A stretch of 64,000 nt of DNA from Hyperoplus lanceolatus (Eukaryota; Chordata; Actinopteri; Uranoscopiformes; Ammodytidae): positions 25,958,501-26,022,500 of the forward strand of contig CM049398.1 in the NCBI GenBank assembly GCA_026929865.2, in the 5' to 3' direction. Every line of letters begins with the position of its first letter. Position 1 is the stretch's first letter. The position numbers were made by a program, and so were the translations under genes. The notes under the pieces are model-generated. The model saw only the letters and a list, made by a program, of their open reading frames with translations. It searched no databases and was not told the origin of the DNA. Below are positions 24,501-39,512 of the stretch, one piece after another.

Positions 24501-25799
24501 CAATATCCATATTATGACTTTGCAGACATCCATCATGAATACATTGAGTTTTCAACATATTGTAACACCATGTATATTGACAACATGAACTATAATGTAG
24601 CATATGCCATATGTGTTAAATCAGCTTTAAGTACATCTACAATATGGTCAATTTGCATCATATAATAAATACTATAATCTCATCAAATCTCAAATTAATT
24701 AAATTCCAAACCATCCAATGCTTTGGTTTGCATTGACTTACATTAAACGTCCTCAGGAAAATGCAGGATGTACATTTTGTATGTGCCTCTTAACACGAGA
24801 CATTATGTTGACCTCCTGTGCCCAAGCTGTTTATTGATTGATGGACAGAGCAAAAGGAGATACCAGAAGATTAAAAAGTAAGAGTCTGCTTTTATCTTGA
24901 GGAAATGAAATGGACAAAGCCTGATGTGTTGTCTCAATGGCAGTTTTCATCTCTAATCTTCTGGAGATTATACACTTTGCTGATTACAGATATTGAACTA
25001 TTACTGGGTTTAGTCTCTTCTCCCCAACCAATTGAAAACAAATTATGAGCAATTTGGTATGTTGGAGTACATGTGTATTGTGTGTGTGTGTGTGTGTGTA
25101 TGTGCAGAAAGGATGCTGACTATAATGGTTCAATAGGAATACCACAGTATGCTTATCGCTTACCCAATTACGTGGGATTGCAAAACTAATCTACAACTCT
25201 ATTAAAACAAGAGACCCTACAGCTCAGGGTTAAACAAAAGCAAATTACATTACCCTGTCACAAGCATGCAAGGACACATGCACACAAGCGCACACACACA
25301 ACACTGTGCCATTCTGTCAAGCAAACTTGTTCCTGTTCACCCATATCTCCACTGAGCTTTTAGTGGGTCAGCTGTGCAAAGTGAAAGTAATATATGGATA
25401 TGCAGTTGCTCTTTAAAACATGTCATGTATCTTTTGAACTTATTAAAAGTTGGTTTGACAGAAAGGCAGGGTTTCCCTTTTCCTCTTTTTGCTCTGAAAT
25501 AACATCTGTTTTGCATGAAATTCATTACACTGTCGGAGGAAGAGAGGTTCTGTATTAAATATGCAGAAAAAAAGTCAAAATCACAGGCATTTTTGTTAAA
25601 ATCTTTGAGTGTATTTCATATCGTGTACGTTTTGTATAATTTATTTCTAAATATAAATGAAATGCTACTTTACACACATGGAATTGAATGAAGATTTAAC
25701 TGAGATTTAATCAATTTATTAATAGACAATACATATGGTGCTAATCATCATGATTCTTTAAACAACTAAAATCACACATAACATTGTTTAATCCTATTT
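21537..25799. other. Unrecognised non-coding region with CA-type microsatellites
   Basis: No coding region or element ends recognised. Simple repeats are (CGCA)n passing into CA-rich sequence at 23662-23706, an interrupted (AC)n at 24344-24396 and (TG)n at 25079-25099. Two overlapping frames at 23230-23595 (minus, 121 codons) and 23240-23542 (plus, 100 codons) have no domain and oppose each other. Confidence 0.5.
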
Positions 25800-26720
25800 A
25801 ACGAAATAGGGTAACATTGATTAACTAATAGTTAAAGCTTAGTTAACGCTTTTAACGGTTAGATTATGCTGACCTACGTTATACTGAATAAGGAACTGAA
25901 ACTATGAGATTATGCTGAAAAAGCATTCATTTACTCTTAATGCTTAGTTACCAATGGTTAGCTTGTTTAAGCATAACTGTTATTTAATGCTTAGTTAATA
26001 CATACTAAGCATTAAAGAGGACCTATGATGCTTTTTGACTTTTATGACCTATAAACGTTGTTATGATGATTTATAGTCATGCTTAACCATACTAAATTAT
26101 CAAATAATGACTTACATGCATTTCGATGTATTCCCTGCTGACCGTCTGGGGTGTCTGTGCAGAGCACTAGACACTATTCTAGCCAGTCGAGAAGTCACGT
26201 GTTCAAAGCGGTTTGACGCTTTGTAATATCGTGACGTCGCATGTAACTTGGTGTCGTCACCACGCGGATGTTTCCATGTATAGCAATGCTGTCACTTCCC
26301 TGTTCGCGTCTGCCTCGCGCCCTTATAGGTTCATGCTCGCGCTTCCCGCCACTGAAAGTGTTCCGGAAGGAAGGTAACCAATCACAACGGAGTGGGGTTT
26401 GCAGGAGGGGGGGAGCGGAGATGGCCGAAGCACAGGCGGAGGGAGCGGAGATGGCCGAAGCACACACACTCAAGTGTTGACAGGACGTGCTGGATCGCCA
26501 AAATAAGAGAAAGAGCTTCCCGAAAATCTACATAGTTTTTTGTGATGTGATTCGTGTCAGGTTGCTCTATAGCAGTGTATAACAAGAAATTAAAACCAGA
26601 AAAGTAGTATAATAGGTCCTCTTTAACTAAGCAGTTTTCAACAGTTAATGTAATGTTAACTTAACATTAAATAACCATTACATACCAGTTAATCAATGTA
26701 CCCTTATTATAAGTGTTACC
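25800..26720. mobile_element. GGTAAC-type MITE interrupted by a TTAA-flanked element
   Basis: The left part (GGGTAACATTGATTAACTA near 25809) and the right end (26680-26720, reading GGTAACACTTATAATAAGG and then GTACATTGATTAACT on the minus strand) are inverted copies of each other. Between them are many TTAATGCTTAG-like subrepeats. The left terminus is eroded, so its first base is uncertain and no duplication is assigned. The central TTAA element (26016-26622) is a later insertion. A solo end of the same family lies at 8385-8455. Confidence 0.7.
26016..26622. mobile_element. TTAA-flanked MITE, copy 1 (Kolobok-like)
   Basis: The ends are inverted repeats AGAGGACCTAT and ATAGGTCCTCT, flanked exactly by TTAA at 26012-26015 and 26623-26626. 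A TTAA duplication is used by piggyBac and Kolobok elements; the AGAGG start does not look like piggyBac (usually CCC), so Kolobok is the better guess. The 607-bp body is nearly identical to copy 2 at 43201-43812. It contains a direct repeat of GAGCGGAGATGGCCGAAGCA separated by a few bases (about 26412-26464), of which copy 2 has only one full unit. Frames inside it are Arg/Ser-rich without domains. Confidence 0.88.
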
Positions 26721-29231
26721 ACAATAGGTTATATACATTGTTACGTCATTGAAGGTCGTTACAGAAATCTTTAATCAATTCTGTTTTCTGTTTGGAGCCA
26801 AAGAGCAAAGGATTCTCAAGTAACTACCATACCATTCAATGTCCATCGCCTGTCACTGATTACCCTTTGTCAAGTTTTTTTAGGGATCTAAATTGAGCTC
26901 ACTTGGTCAATTATTCGGTGCAAGTTCTCATGCCTTGCCGTCAGTCCCCATGGCCTTTACCTGAGTGACAATACATTGATGCCGACCCTGATATAACTTC
27001 CCCATGGTCGTGGGGGTCAACATAGGCATTCTCCTCCTCCTCTAATTCACTTCTCTCTCAGTCTCCCTTCCCCTTCATCTACTGCGACCTCAAATCCCAG
27101 ATGGCTTTTATTTTCTCCCTTGTTCTCTCCTCCGTTCTTCTCTTTACTTGTCCGGCCCTTTCTGACCCGGTCTTTTTTTTTTTTTTCAAAAGGTTGTTTG
27201 AAGTTTCCGATTCTACCACTTCCCTTGTCTCGTCAAAGAGGAGGGCTTGGTGTAATTTTCTCTTAATCTCTTCATCCCCTCCTCTCCTCTCAGAGAGCCC
27301 TGTTACCTGCGGAAGGATGGAGACAGGAAGGATAGAGAGAGAGAGAGAAGAAGGCATCGTAGAGGGACAGGACAGCGACCTGTGACTGCCCCCAATCAGG
27401 CTTTCCCTTTTCACTCCCGTCTCCCTGCTCTCTTCCATCTTGTTTGCTCCACTTGGACAGTTTGCTTAATCCTCCATTTTAAAGTGCAGAAGGAAATGCA
27501 CCAGAGGACGGTCCGAACAAAACAGAAATTAAAATATTTGAAAACAGCTGTGGTTAGTAGACAAGAACGCTAGAAAATGAAATGATAACGCCTCACCCTT
27601 ATTAAAGACATGTCAAATTGACTCTTATTTTTTCTCTCTTTCACCTTTTTTGCACCACCAGTGAGTCTGATGTGGAGGAAAAAGAAGTGGCAAGAACGGA
27701 GGGAGGAGAGGAGAGGAGAGGAGAGGAAGGAGAGGAGGTGATGTGATGGACATTCCCTGAAGAGCCTGGCCTTTCAGTAATTGTGCTCGGCACGGAGCAG
27801 AGGTCAAAGGTAAATGCCACATGTGGATATGTCCTGCTATAATGGGTGGAAGAGGGTACGACACGTTCACAAACACCCACTCTCTTGGATGTAGACTCTC
27901 ACACACACACACACACACCGAATGGACTCATTAATATTTGCATTTGCGTTAACATGCAAATGCAGTCGACTGAAAGTCCACAAACATGTTTTTTTTTTCA
28001 CACACAGGGAATGGTTGGGGGATTTTAGAAAAAGTACTCCATTGCAGTTACTAGTTACCTTTATCAGGGCTGTAATCATTAATTTCCTCCAGCTTTGGTC
28101 ATGTATATTTTATTTTATACTGATCCCTGTCAGATTTATTTTGGGATGTTTGAGGTGGAGCAGTGAAAGCTCTAATACGTTTGAGGTGTTGACTAATCTC
28201 AATAATGAGACACCAGCCTATTATATCTTATTATTATAGAGACCTAGGTTTGCTTTGCCACATTAGGTTTTTTACCGATTAAATCTTTTTTTTTACTTTA
28301 AGAACGTTTTACAAATACATACATAGACAGACATGAAACTTCTCAACCTCATGTGTTCAACCTCCATCGAAAACCAAATTTCATGTTTCTGTGGTTTGAC
28401 ATTCAACTCTTTATTTAGCTGGACCTCTTATTTCAGCCTCCAATCTTGTCTAACATATGCAGAATCCAAGCATTTGATAGCAGAAAGCTATAATACATTC
28501 TTGACAAGGCATATCTTTCAAGGCAGTTTCTTCTCGGGAGAAACACGGTTGAATAAAAACCTGAAATGAAAAACCGGGCGGAACAAACAAGCAAGAGAAC
28601 TCTTTGTCCACTGAAAAAAAAAACAGCTCCACTCACTGCTATCTGCTTCCCTCCTGGCTTGAGTGCAGTAATGACCACTGTGTAATGTCCAGTACTCTCT
28701 GGTGAAAAATACAGACGTATGAATGTAGATTGCCCAAGCCGGTGGAAGAACACATGTCATGCAGCTTCATTGTGCATTAATAATGTGATGGCAATGTTAA
28801 CTGTCAGTGCACATTTGCTCTGTTTTTACCCTCCACCCACCAACAGTATGCTTGTTCCTGACAGTCAGAAGCTCCCTCTCGCTTTGACTATGTTCTCTGC
28901 CCTTGTTTTTCAAAATGCCAACTTGACCCAGGAGGTGTGAGTAGAAGGGTAGAGGCATTTAAGGGGAAAGGCATGGTGTACATATAAGTGTCTTCTAGCT
29001 TCTGTGTTAGGGATGGGTGATACACTGTCGCTGGTTTCACGTTATGCCATGATATGCATACATTGTATATTATCCATCCTACACATTTGGTTTTCGTACG
29101 GACATGGAGTTTTACTTGCAACACAGCACACAATGAACACACCCTACCGACCCACTACTGTTTTAGCAGATGCCAACTCCAGCCTGATCCAACTTGATTC
29201 ACCCTGCACTCTTTCTCTGTCTCTCTAGCAT
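26721..29231. other. Unrecognised non-coding region with pyrimidine tracts
   Basis: No gene is recognised. Features are C/T-rich sequence at about 27030-27300 with a run of fourteen T at 27173-27186, a (GGAGA)n-like tract at about 27699-27738, and (AC)n at 27901-27918. Confidence 0.5.
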
Positions 29232-31162
<1,931 letters not shown>

Positions 31163-31454
31163 GGGGGCGACCGTGGCTCAGTTGGTAGAGCGGGTTGGCT
31201 GATGATCAAAGAGTTGGAGGTTCGATCCCCGCCCTGCCACCTGTGTCATAGTTGTTGTGTCCATGGGCAAGACACTTAACCCACCTTGCCTTGTGTGAAT
31301 GTCCATAGTTAGCCTGCTATCGGTGTATGAATGTGTGTGTGTGTGTGTGTGAATGGTAACGTGGGAAAGGAAAACAGGACTCCCTTGCCAAAGAGTCTTC
31401 AGTCTCAATGGGATTTACCTGTATAAATGAAGGTTAAAAAAAAAGAAAAAAAAA
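31163..31454 (+). mobile_element. tRNA-derived SINE, full length
   Basis: The head is tRNA-like. Box A, TGGCTCAGTTGG, lies at 31174-31185 and box B, GGTTCGATCCC, at 31219-31229, together forming an internal RNA polymerase III promoter. A central segment (TGTCCATGGGCAAGACACTT near 31258-31277) is the conserved body found in several fish SINEs, followed by a (TG)n stretch, a GTATAAATGAAGGTTA 3' end and an A-rich tail at 31435-31454. The 3' end resembles that of L2-type LINEs, the likely source of the mobilising enzyme. It is not called as a functional tRNA because no proper anticodon arm and acceptor stem can be drawn. No target duplication was found. Confidence 0.88.
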
Positions 31455-31739
31455 TACCTGACAAAGGGCAATTGTTTGAGCAGTGTATTGAGCATGATTA
31501 AACACACTCTTAAATTAATTTACATAAAACTTAGTTCACAGTGATTTAGGGGGCATACATTTCTTTTGTACGTGCATACTAACTGCTTTTGATTTGCAAA
31601 ACTAGTATTTATGGGAAATTTGTGACTCAATGTTTGTTCACTTATAAATGAAGATCATACATCAAACATGCATCTGGGTGTCTTCTAAGTTTGCGGGTGT
31701 TGTGTGTGTTTTATCTGCTGTGTGTGTTTTTATATTGTG

Positions 31740-31796
<57 letters not shown>

Positions 31797-33704
31797 ACGT
31801 GCGTTTGTGCGCGCATGTGTGTGTAAAGCAGTTCCCTGCTGTTTTGTAATTAAAGCTGAAGTCAAGTCTAATTTTCCTTACTTTGCAGTTGCGGAGGTTA
31901 ATTGCAAGAGCCACGCAGCCCCTGGCAAGCTCTCCTCCATTTTTGTGCTTTTCCTGTGCAGACTACAGAGAAGATTGTTAGCGGTTAATGAGAGGACCTG
32001 AAGATGAAGTAATAACAACACCATTACCCTAACGGTACATGGAAAGAGAGCAGGACGCGGCAAAGACAAGTTAGCCCCCATGCAAATATGCGTGGGGGTA
32101 ACACAAGAGTGAATTGTGAAATAAAAGATGCTTAGGTATATTTTTAAACATGAGATTTCTGTGTCCGATTGCAAATTAATTTACAGAGAGGGTGTGGCAT
32201 CGTGGTTGAGAGGTGATCGGGTAACAAATGCTGGTCCCCATGGTAGACAGGACACTGGATGAAAGTGCCATCATCAACCAGGGTATCCATTCATTTGCTA
32301 TGAAAGATACAGGAACGTTCAAAGGAGTTGAACAAAAAAAGAACATATAAGGAAAGACTATTTTTATGTTTTTTAAGATGTCTAAGTTAGCTTAGTATTT
32401 TTGTTTGCATATGTGTTTTTTTTCTCCAATTAATAAGGGCGATTGGAAGCTTAATGGTTTCTGACAGAAGGACCTTTAGGTCACCAGGAAAACGCAGTCA
32501 AGAGTGTGTGTGACACTGTCCGTGTGTGTGTGTGTGTTTAAATGCTCTGTGCCTGTGGGCAGTCAGAGTTGTGGAACTGACAGACAGCCGCTAACCTTCT
32601 CGCCATGCAGCCCTGTGATTGACATCTCCATGGTGAGAAAGTGGGCGGCGGGAGGACCAAATATTACTGCGAAGGTCAGGGTTGAGCGGAGTGAGCAATC
32701 AATTCGATTCACGTGCGTGTGTGTGTGTGTGGGCAGTTTTGTGTGCCCGTATCTACCTTCCCATTGCAATTTCCCCCTTGTGATGATATCAATTTAGTCG
32801 AAGCATAGCACTTGCTATTGAGCTGTAGAATTGTCATTTGATGCAATGTGATACCAATACTTTTCTCCACCTTTTTTTAAAATAAAATATAGATGGATGG
32901 ATAGATAGGTAGGTAGGTAGGTAGGTAGGTCCTCACATGGCCAGTCTCTTATGAGGGGGTCTTTCTCTCTGTCCTTATCCCTATTTTCCATCCCTTCCTT
33001 AAGTCATCTCATTCTCTATCCAGCACCTGACATCATTCATGTTGATGCTAATGCATGCCTGGCCAAGTATGGCATTTCAGTGGCGGTTGTTAAAGTGACT
33101 GTGACCCCTTCAAAAAATTTAAATAAAATAAAACATAGGTAATATTGGACATTTGGGGTGAAACAGGCTGAGGTTTAAAATTTTAATTCAGAAAGGGGTA
33201 ATAATTTTATTGATTACAATGTATGGAAATAGAAATAAATACATGGATATATATATACATGGAGTGAATGAAAACTACACCCCAAACATGAGTTAATATA
33301 ATTGAAGGTTATTAGCAGAGCGGCTACATTTGAAAGCATGGTTAACTCAGACAGTTTGCTACTTTTAATGTGCTGTTTTTTTATTGTACTGGAATATCTA
33401 AAGAAGCTAAAATTCCTATTCCTATTCTTGGCAAGCGTGGAGCTTCTTGTGTGGGCAATTTTTTAAATTCTCTTCAGCCTTTTGACTTTGAGGTTGTTAT
33501 AGTGATACATCAATGCCACCACAGAGGTAAGAGGCAAACATCACAACTTTATGTAATTGTCTTGCTATATGTAACAAGAGTGCCCTTCTCTTGCCCTGTT
33601 TGTACGATCATGGTTTTCTGAATGTGAGCAAGCATTACCAACTGACAAAACTACCTTTCATTCACAAAACAAGTCTTTTATGCTTTAATTGGGTGAGCCC
33701 TGAC

Positions 33705-33750
<46 letters not shown>

Positions 33751-34500
33751 TGAGACTGTCAGCTTACTTTTCTTTATGGTACACAATCAGAATGGCCCCA
33801 TAGGGAGGGACAGAACCATTACCATCCAGTCATTGTCTTCAACCTAACAAACACACACACACCACTCACTTTAATGCTTTAGCTGCAGCCTGAGGGTTTG
33901 GCTTTATGACACGGGTAACCACAGCACCAGTAAAGATGGCATTTCGAACGCACACTCAAAGAAATACAGACAGACACATGTATAGTCATACCTTCACTCA
34001 CCTAAAAAACCTCGTTATGCACAACAATCTTGTGCAGTCTAAACGTACCGCCACCCAAGTCGAATTTATTTTCAGCAGGAGACAGACAGTCAGCATGATA
34101 AAGCCGTTTCATAATTCATCAGGACTAATAGCTACCTGCCTGTGCCACTAGCTGTTATCTGCCACAAATTATGGGCTCAGACAAAAGCCTATGTGTACTG
34201 AGTGTACATGTGGAGTGGCAGACTGGAAAAGGATTAATTGAAAATGAGCCTCGGATTTGTTCACTGTGCCGTAAGCGGACCGACGGGTGCATATACAGTG
34301 TGTAGTGCTTGTGGTTGATACCAAGGAGGGTCATATATATATCTGTGATGGTCAGAGGAGCGTTAAATAATGTGTAAGGCACATACAGATAATCAACAGC
34401 GATGATCTGAGAATTAACTGGTTTTCCCTGAGCTCTCACATGTCAATGTTCAGTGGCATGCATCAGCGATACTAACAGTATCTATTCCCTCTTTTATTTA
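31455..34500. other. Non-coding region with several microsatellites
   Basis: It contains perfect (GT)n at 31743-31795, short TG runs at 32518-32537 and 32714-32731, GATG/TAGG tetranucleotides at 32891-32930 and (TG)n at 33712-33748. The sequence at about 32188-32240 has a faint tRNA-like look (GTGGTTGAGAGG) but no matching box B, so it is not called. No gene recognised. Confidence 0.5.
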
Positions 34501-34562
34501 TTCATTCATTCATTCATTCATTCATTCATTCATTCATTCATTCATTCATTCATTCATTCATT
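34501..34562. repeat. (TTCA)n microsatellite
   Basis: About fifteen perfect tetranucleotide units in a row, ending at TTCTATCC. Confidence 0.95.
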
Positions 34563-37500
34563 CTATCCTTTGCCTTACCATGTTCCATCTCCTGTCACTC
34601 CTTCTTGTGTATTAAAGTCATGTCTGATTTAAAGTGGATCAATGCGGGTTGAAGTACAAGGGGGGTAATTAAGTGGAGAGGTTTCTACTGTCCCTGAATC
34701 TTATTTTTCTCTCTGAATAAGGGAGTTGGAGCACTGGAATTTGTTTCCCATCACAGTGTTTACGTACCAATTTCTTTCACAATTAGCAGTATGAGAAACT
34801 CAAAATAGAACTCCACCAATTAACACCAAGCACAATCAAAGTTAACACAGCAGAACCAGAGATATTGTATTTTTTTCCTACAGCACATGTTTCTTCTTTC
34901 TTGTCCAACCTGGTGCCTGCATTACCAACGATACAACACGTCCACTGACAGAGCCTTAACCAGAGGTGATGAGCGGGCTTTAAACATACTTCCCCCGCAA
35001 AATGTATTAGAGTCCTGGAAGACCAGTAAACAGACATGTAAGAACAACAGATGTGTAAAAATTATTCCATTTAAAATTGTCAGTTACAAAAAAACTTTTT
35101 TTGTCAAACAGGCTATTGCTATAATTTCATTTCATATCATATACTTTGATAATGAAGTATCCAACATCCAACTTTTCCTCAGATAATTTGACTATTTAAT
35201 TCTACAAGCGTGGAGTCATTTGAAAGTGGTTAATGATGATGTGTCTTATAGTTTGAAATGGTACCAAGATGGCATGAGCAACATCTTCGCAATGTGCTTT
35301 TAATGTTATGAGCCATTTGATGACTTCCATTCCGGTTGGCGTTAAGACCAGATTTGTTTTATCATTGCTTAAGCGCTTTACCTATTAAACCCTTGACCCA
35401 TTTTAACTAAGGTACATCCACCTCTTAAACACCCAAGTGTCTTTATCTTCTCCTGGACTCTTGTATCTACAAAATCCGGATTTCTGATGCACCTAGTACG
35501 CCTGGTGAGGAAACAACCTGAACTTTGAAGCTTTTAATCAAAAGTTTAAACTAAGTCTGTTCCATCACACTTGTGTAGTGCAGTTAGTTTGACAATGCCC
35601 ATTATACCTTGTCCTTTGATGGCAGGTGTCGTAGGGACACGCTCATCCTGTAGTTGAACAACTGGTTGAAGTAAACCATTAAACGTAAAGGAAGTTGCTT
35701 AAGATGGCATTGAATATACTCTCTATTAAGCATACATTTTCACCCCTGGACCCCAGGCCCAGATCCAAAATGGCAAAGTCAAGTGGAAAAAGTAATTTCA
35801 TCTTTGCTTATGGGTTATCAGGATTATTGAAAGGGAAAGTAATTAAATTAAGACTATGGACAAGCCTTTTTTTCCATATTCCTTTCTGAGTCCGCTCAAT
35901 TTACTTTTATTGTCAAGTTAGTTCAACATATCCCACTTTGAAGACCAGGGGAGGCTGTGTGTGTGTGTGTGTGTGTGTGTGAGCGCTTTCAAAAAGTTTA
36001 GAAAAATTACCATCACCCCAATATGTCCTTTTTCTATGCACTTCAAAACAGCCCCCAAGTTCCCTGTCCTACAAAACGTGTGTGTGTGTACGATCTTGGA
36101 TCACAGTGGATATACATAATTAAAAAGGTAATTACAAAATGTAATGTGGTGACTCACAAACCTGCGCCTCTGTCCTCAGAATTTGGACATCCCTGATTAT
36201 ATCATTTGTCAGCCAGACACCAAGTCCCTTTTTATTCTGCCCACAGATCTCATCTCTGGCATGGTATTGTGGATTATGTTTTAAAAATTCATTATGACAG
36301 AGATACAGACTGAGCCAATGATAATGAAACATGTGACCTTGTTTAGTCATATACGTACATCACATTTCACCTGCACAAAATGCAGATAAACTGCACATAT
36401 TGATCTCTCAAGTATAAATAAAGGTTACATTTAATTAAATATTAGCAAAGAGTCTGCCTGTTGTGTGCACATGGTAAACGTGCCAACACCAAAGAAACAT
36501 ATATTTTCCACACAATTATTTCTTGTTTTAGTCAATATCATTGCCAGCAAGAATTTGTCAGGTGTCAGTTGCGGAATAGATTTGAGCCTGCCGGACATTG
36601 GAACTTTGCCAGACCACTATTGGTACATTGACACCAGAACTTAGCTCATCAACAGAATGGAGGCGGTGGAAAGAGGTGGAGGAGGTAAGAGACACAGAGC
36701 TGTGAAAGTGACACAGCCTCTTGTGTGGGTGAAGTTTATTTTATTGGTTAAGTGTGTCTTTTTCGTATGTGTGTGTGTGTGTCAGATTCTATAGGTCTTG
36801 TGTTTGTCTTTGCTTATTTATGAGTGTACATACGTTCCCACATTGATGTGCAATACTTATGCAAGAAGATGAATATGTGATTGATGCATAATAATGCAAT
36901 CAAAGGCTGTCCTTCATATGAGAGGAGACGGCTCTGTCACACTGGTTGATAATTCAGACTCTCTTGACAGCCGTTTAATCTCCCTTGTTCTAATGGGGTT
37001 TTAGAATATGAATGGGAATGCTAGATCAACATCAATACGACAAGTCTGCACTCTTTCTACTTAAGAGAGGAGTTTGTAAGCACATACATGGACAAACAAA
37101 ATCAAAAACGTTTTCATAGATGATCTTAGCAAGAACACACAAGCAGTGGGCACACGCACGCACGCACACACACACAAACAGACAGACACATTCATTGAGG
37201 CTTGTGCTTTGGACACCTGTTCACTATTTACCTCTGCAGGGAACTTAGCTCCCTGCCTCTCACCATCTTGTTGCGTCCCTCCTGCGTACGGTGAATCATG
37301 GGTGTTCAGCTGTATTTGTACTTGTGATTATGTGTTTGTTTAAATATGTGCTGTTAAAACCAACATGTTGGCTTATTTGTTGGTTAGTATGCCATGGTTA
37401 CTCAATATCTTCACACATGCTTGATATCGCACAGGCTTATAGCTCTATAGGCTCCATTTGTCAAAATTTGAAACATGGCGTAGGCTGTACACGCCTTACA

Positions 37501-38357
37501 ACATGTTAAAGTCAATTTCATTGTCATGCCTTTCAAGACATGCATTTTAATTAGCCCAGCTTAATGTACAATACATGCTTCTACAGTGTCATTAGTTATG
37601 CCTATTTGACACATTGGATGATCATCAGCAACCCAGAGTGAACTATGAAAACTCCTCCGGCATGTTGCCCATAGCAGCCCGGACTATGTGCCATTGTGTA
37701 TTTGAGAAATGGAAAATAATTCCATATGTTGATGTCTGTCAGAATTATGTTTCTAAATAGCATGCTAACATAGATGTATCAGTCAAACAGTTCAAAACAT
37801 ATATATGTGTTTTGTTATTGGACAGACTAAAAAGAGAAACAGTTGACACAATGCTTACTCAGCCTGCCGCCCAAAATATGATGCCACCAATACATCCTCC
37901 ATACAATATGATGTGAGGTGGCAGGGTAGCAGGGAGGGAAAAGTGCAGTATAGAGGTAATGCCAGCCAGAGTGAAGGCAATGGGGCAAATCATTGGGTCA
38001 ACCTCAGTGTCGTCAGGCAGTGGTGGTGACGGGGACAAACACCGATACAATTTGCTGCTGTTAGATTTTTACAAGGGTAAGTGACCCAGCCTCATGCCGC
38101 AGATGATCTAAACTTTTTTATTCTGTTTTAAATGTTGGGATGTAATTTTGCCCCCGATATTAATTTGTAAACCTGTTTCTATATTAGCATTACATGATCA
38201 TGGTTGCTTCATTGACTGCAGCTTTCTTAATCTGTTCTATATCTGCTCTCTTCTCAATCTCAGAGATCCACTGACTATGTTCATGGAGTGCACATGTAGG
38301 TTAGTTAGAGCATTAACTTTTCATAATGTGGCCAAATATAGAACAGGAAAACATGAC

Positions 38358-38360
<3 letters not shown>
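34563..38360. other. Unrecognised non-coding region
   Basis: No gene is confidently recognised. (TG)n at 35956-35981 is the main simple repeat. A 64-codon minus-strand frame at 37859-38050 with a hydrophobic segment was considered as an exon and rejected. Confidence 0.45.

Positions 38361-38419
<59 letters not shown>
38361..38419. repeat. (TC)n microsatellite
   Basis: A perfect 59-bp TC run. It produces Leu-Ser and Arg-Glu repeat frames that are not genes. Confidence 0.97.
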
Positions 38420-38423
<4 letters not shown>

Positions 38424-39370
38424 CACAGCAGCGGCTATAGTTTCAATGAACTGCATGACAACCTCTACCTTTTTATATTCAAACAACAGTCTGCTATTGA
38501 TCTTACGGTTTCTGGTATATGCATGGGTCAAACGCAGGTTTAGCCCATATTCATTACCCTGTGCCAAATATAGGGGTTTTGTGCAGGAGAAAAAACAATG
38601 TTGGCAAGAAAAGAGACAATGAGTTGGAGAGAGAAACATGAAGATGGACAACGGGCAGGAATAGAAGGATTGAATTCTACAGAGAAAGATAATGAAACGG
38701 CAGTTAAATCGATGCGCTTTTTATGAGAACTAAACCCTGATCTTCTCTGCCTCATAAAATCCTCCTCTTCTTTATCACCTCCTCCTCTGTACAGGTACTA
38801 CGATACCTGTATTATACCAACCAAAGACGATTTTCGTCAGGGATATTGGCTTATGTTTAATTGAAGCTGGTGCAATTAAAGCTTTCTTGGAGCAGTGCGG
38901 GGGGAAATGACCATGGATTTTGTGATTTAGATGAAGGATATATTGCCATGAAAGTTGCAAATATGGGATACTAGGCAAAAAATAAAAATGGAATGGATTA
39001 ATCCATACCATCTAAATGCGTGTGCATCTGCTTCACCTTGAAGCGGCAGCAGCAGTCTGAACAATCAGATATTTGATCTGGGCTTAGAAGGGAGATTTAA
39101 TCCCCGGAACGGTGAAAAGGTTTTCTCCCAAGTTGCGTTTATGCAATTTTGCCTTCTAGTGCAATTCTATAGAAATGTATCACTGCAATTTCAACACCCA
39201 GGCAGGGATTAGTCTGTGTTGGTATCTATTTGTGAGCATTTGTGTGTGGCAACTACCTCAAAGCAACTGTCAAGCCAAAGTGTGAGAGGGTGCTTTAGCA
39301 AAAGGGTGGAAACAGGAAATTCCATCTTGGTGTAAAACTCCTTAAGGCAGATTGTACAGACTCATGCATG
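38420..39370. other. Unrecognised non-coding sequence
   Basis: No coding frame, element ends or promoter boxes were seen between the TC and CA arrays. Confidence 0.45.

Positions 39371-39512
<142 letters not shown>

Noticed and set aside
31163-31240. Possible stand-alone tRNA gene
   Set aside because: The A and B boxes belong to a SINE head: a SINE body and A-rich tail follow, and no proper cloverleaf can be drawn.
32188-32240. Degenerate SINE head
   Set aside because: Only a faint box A-like string is present; no box B, body or tail.
37859-38050. Minus-strand frame with a hydrophobic, membrane-like segment, considered as an exon
   Set aside because: The right edge has only a weak GC-type donor, the acceptor lacks a good pyrimidine tract, and I do not recognise the protein.
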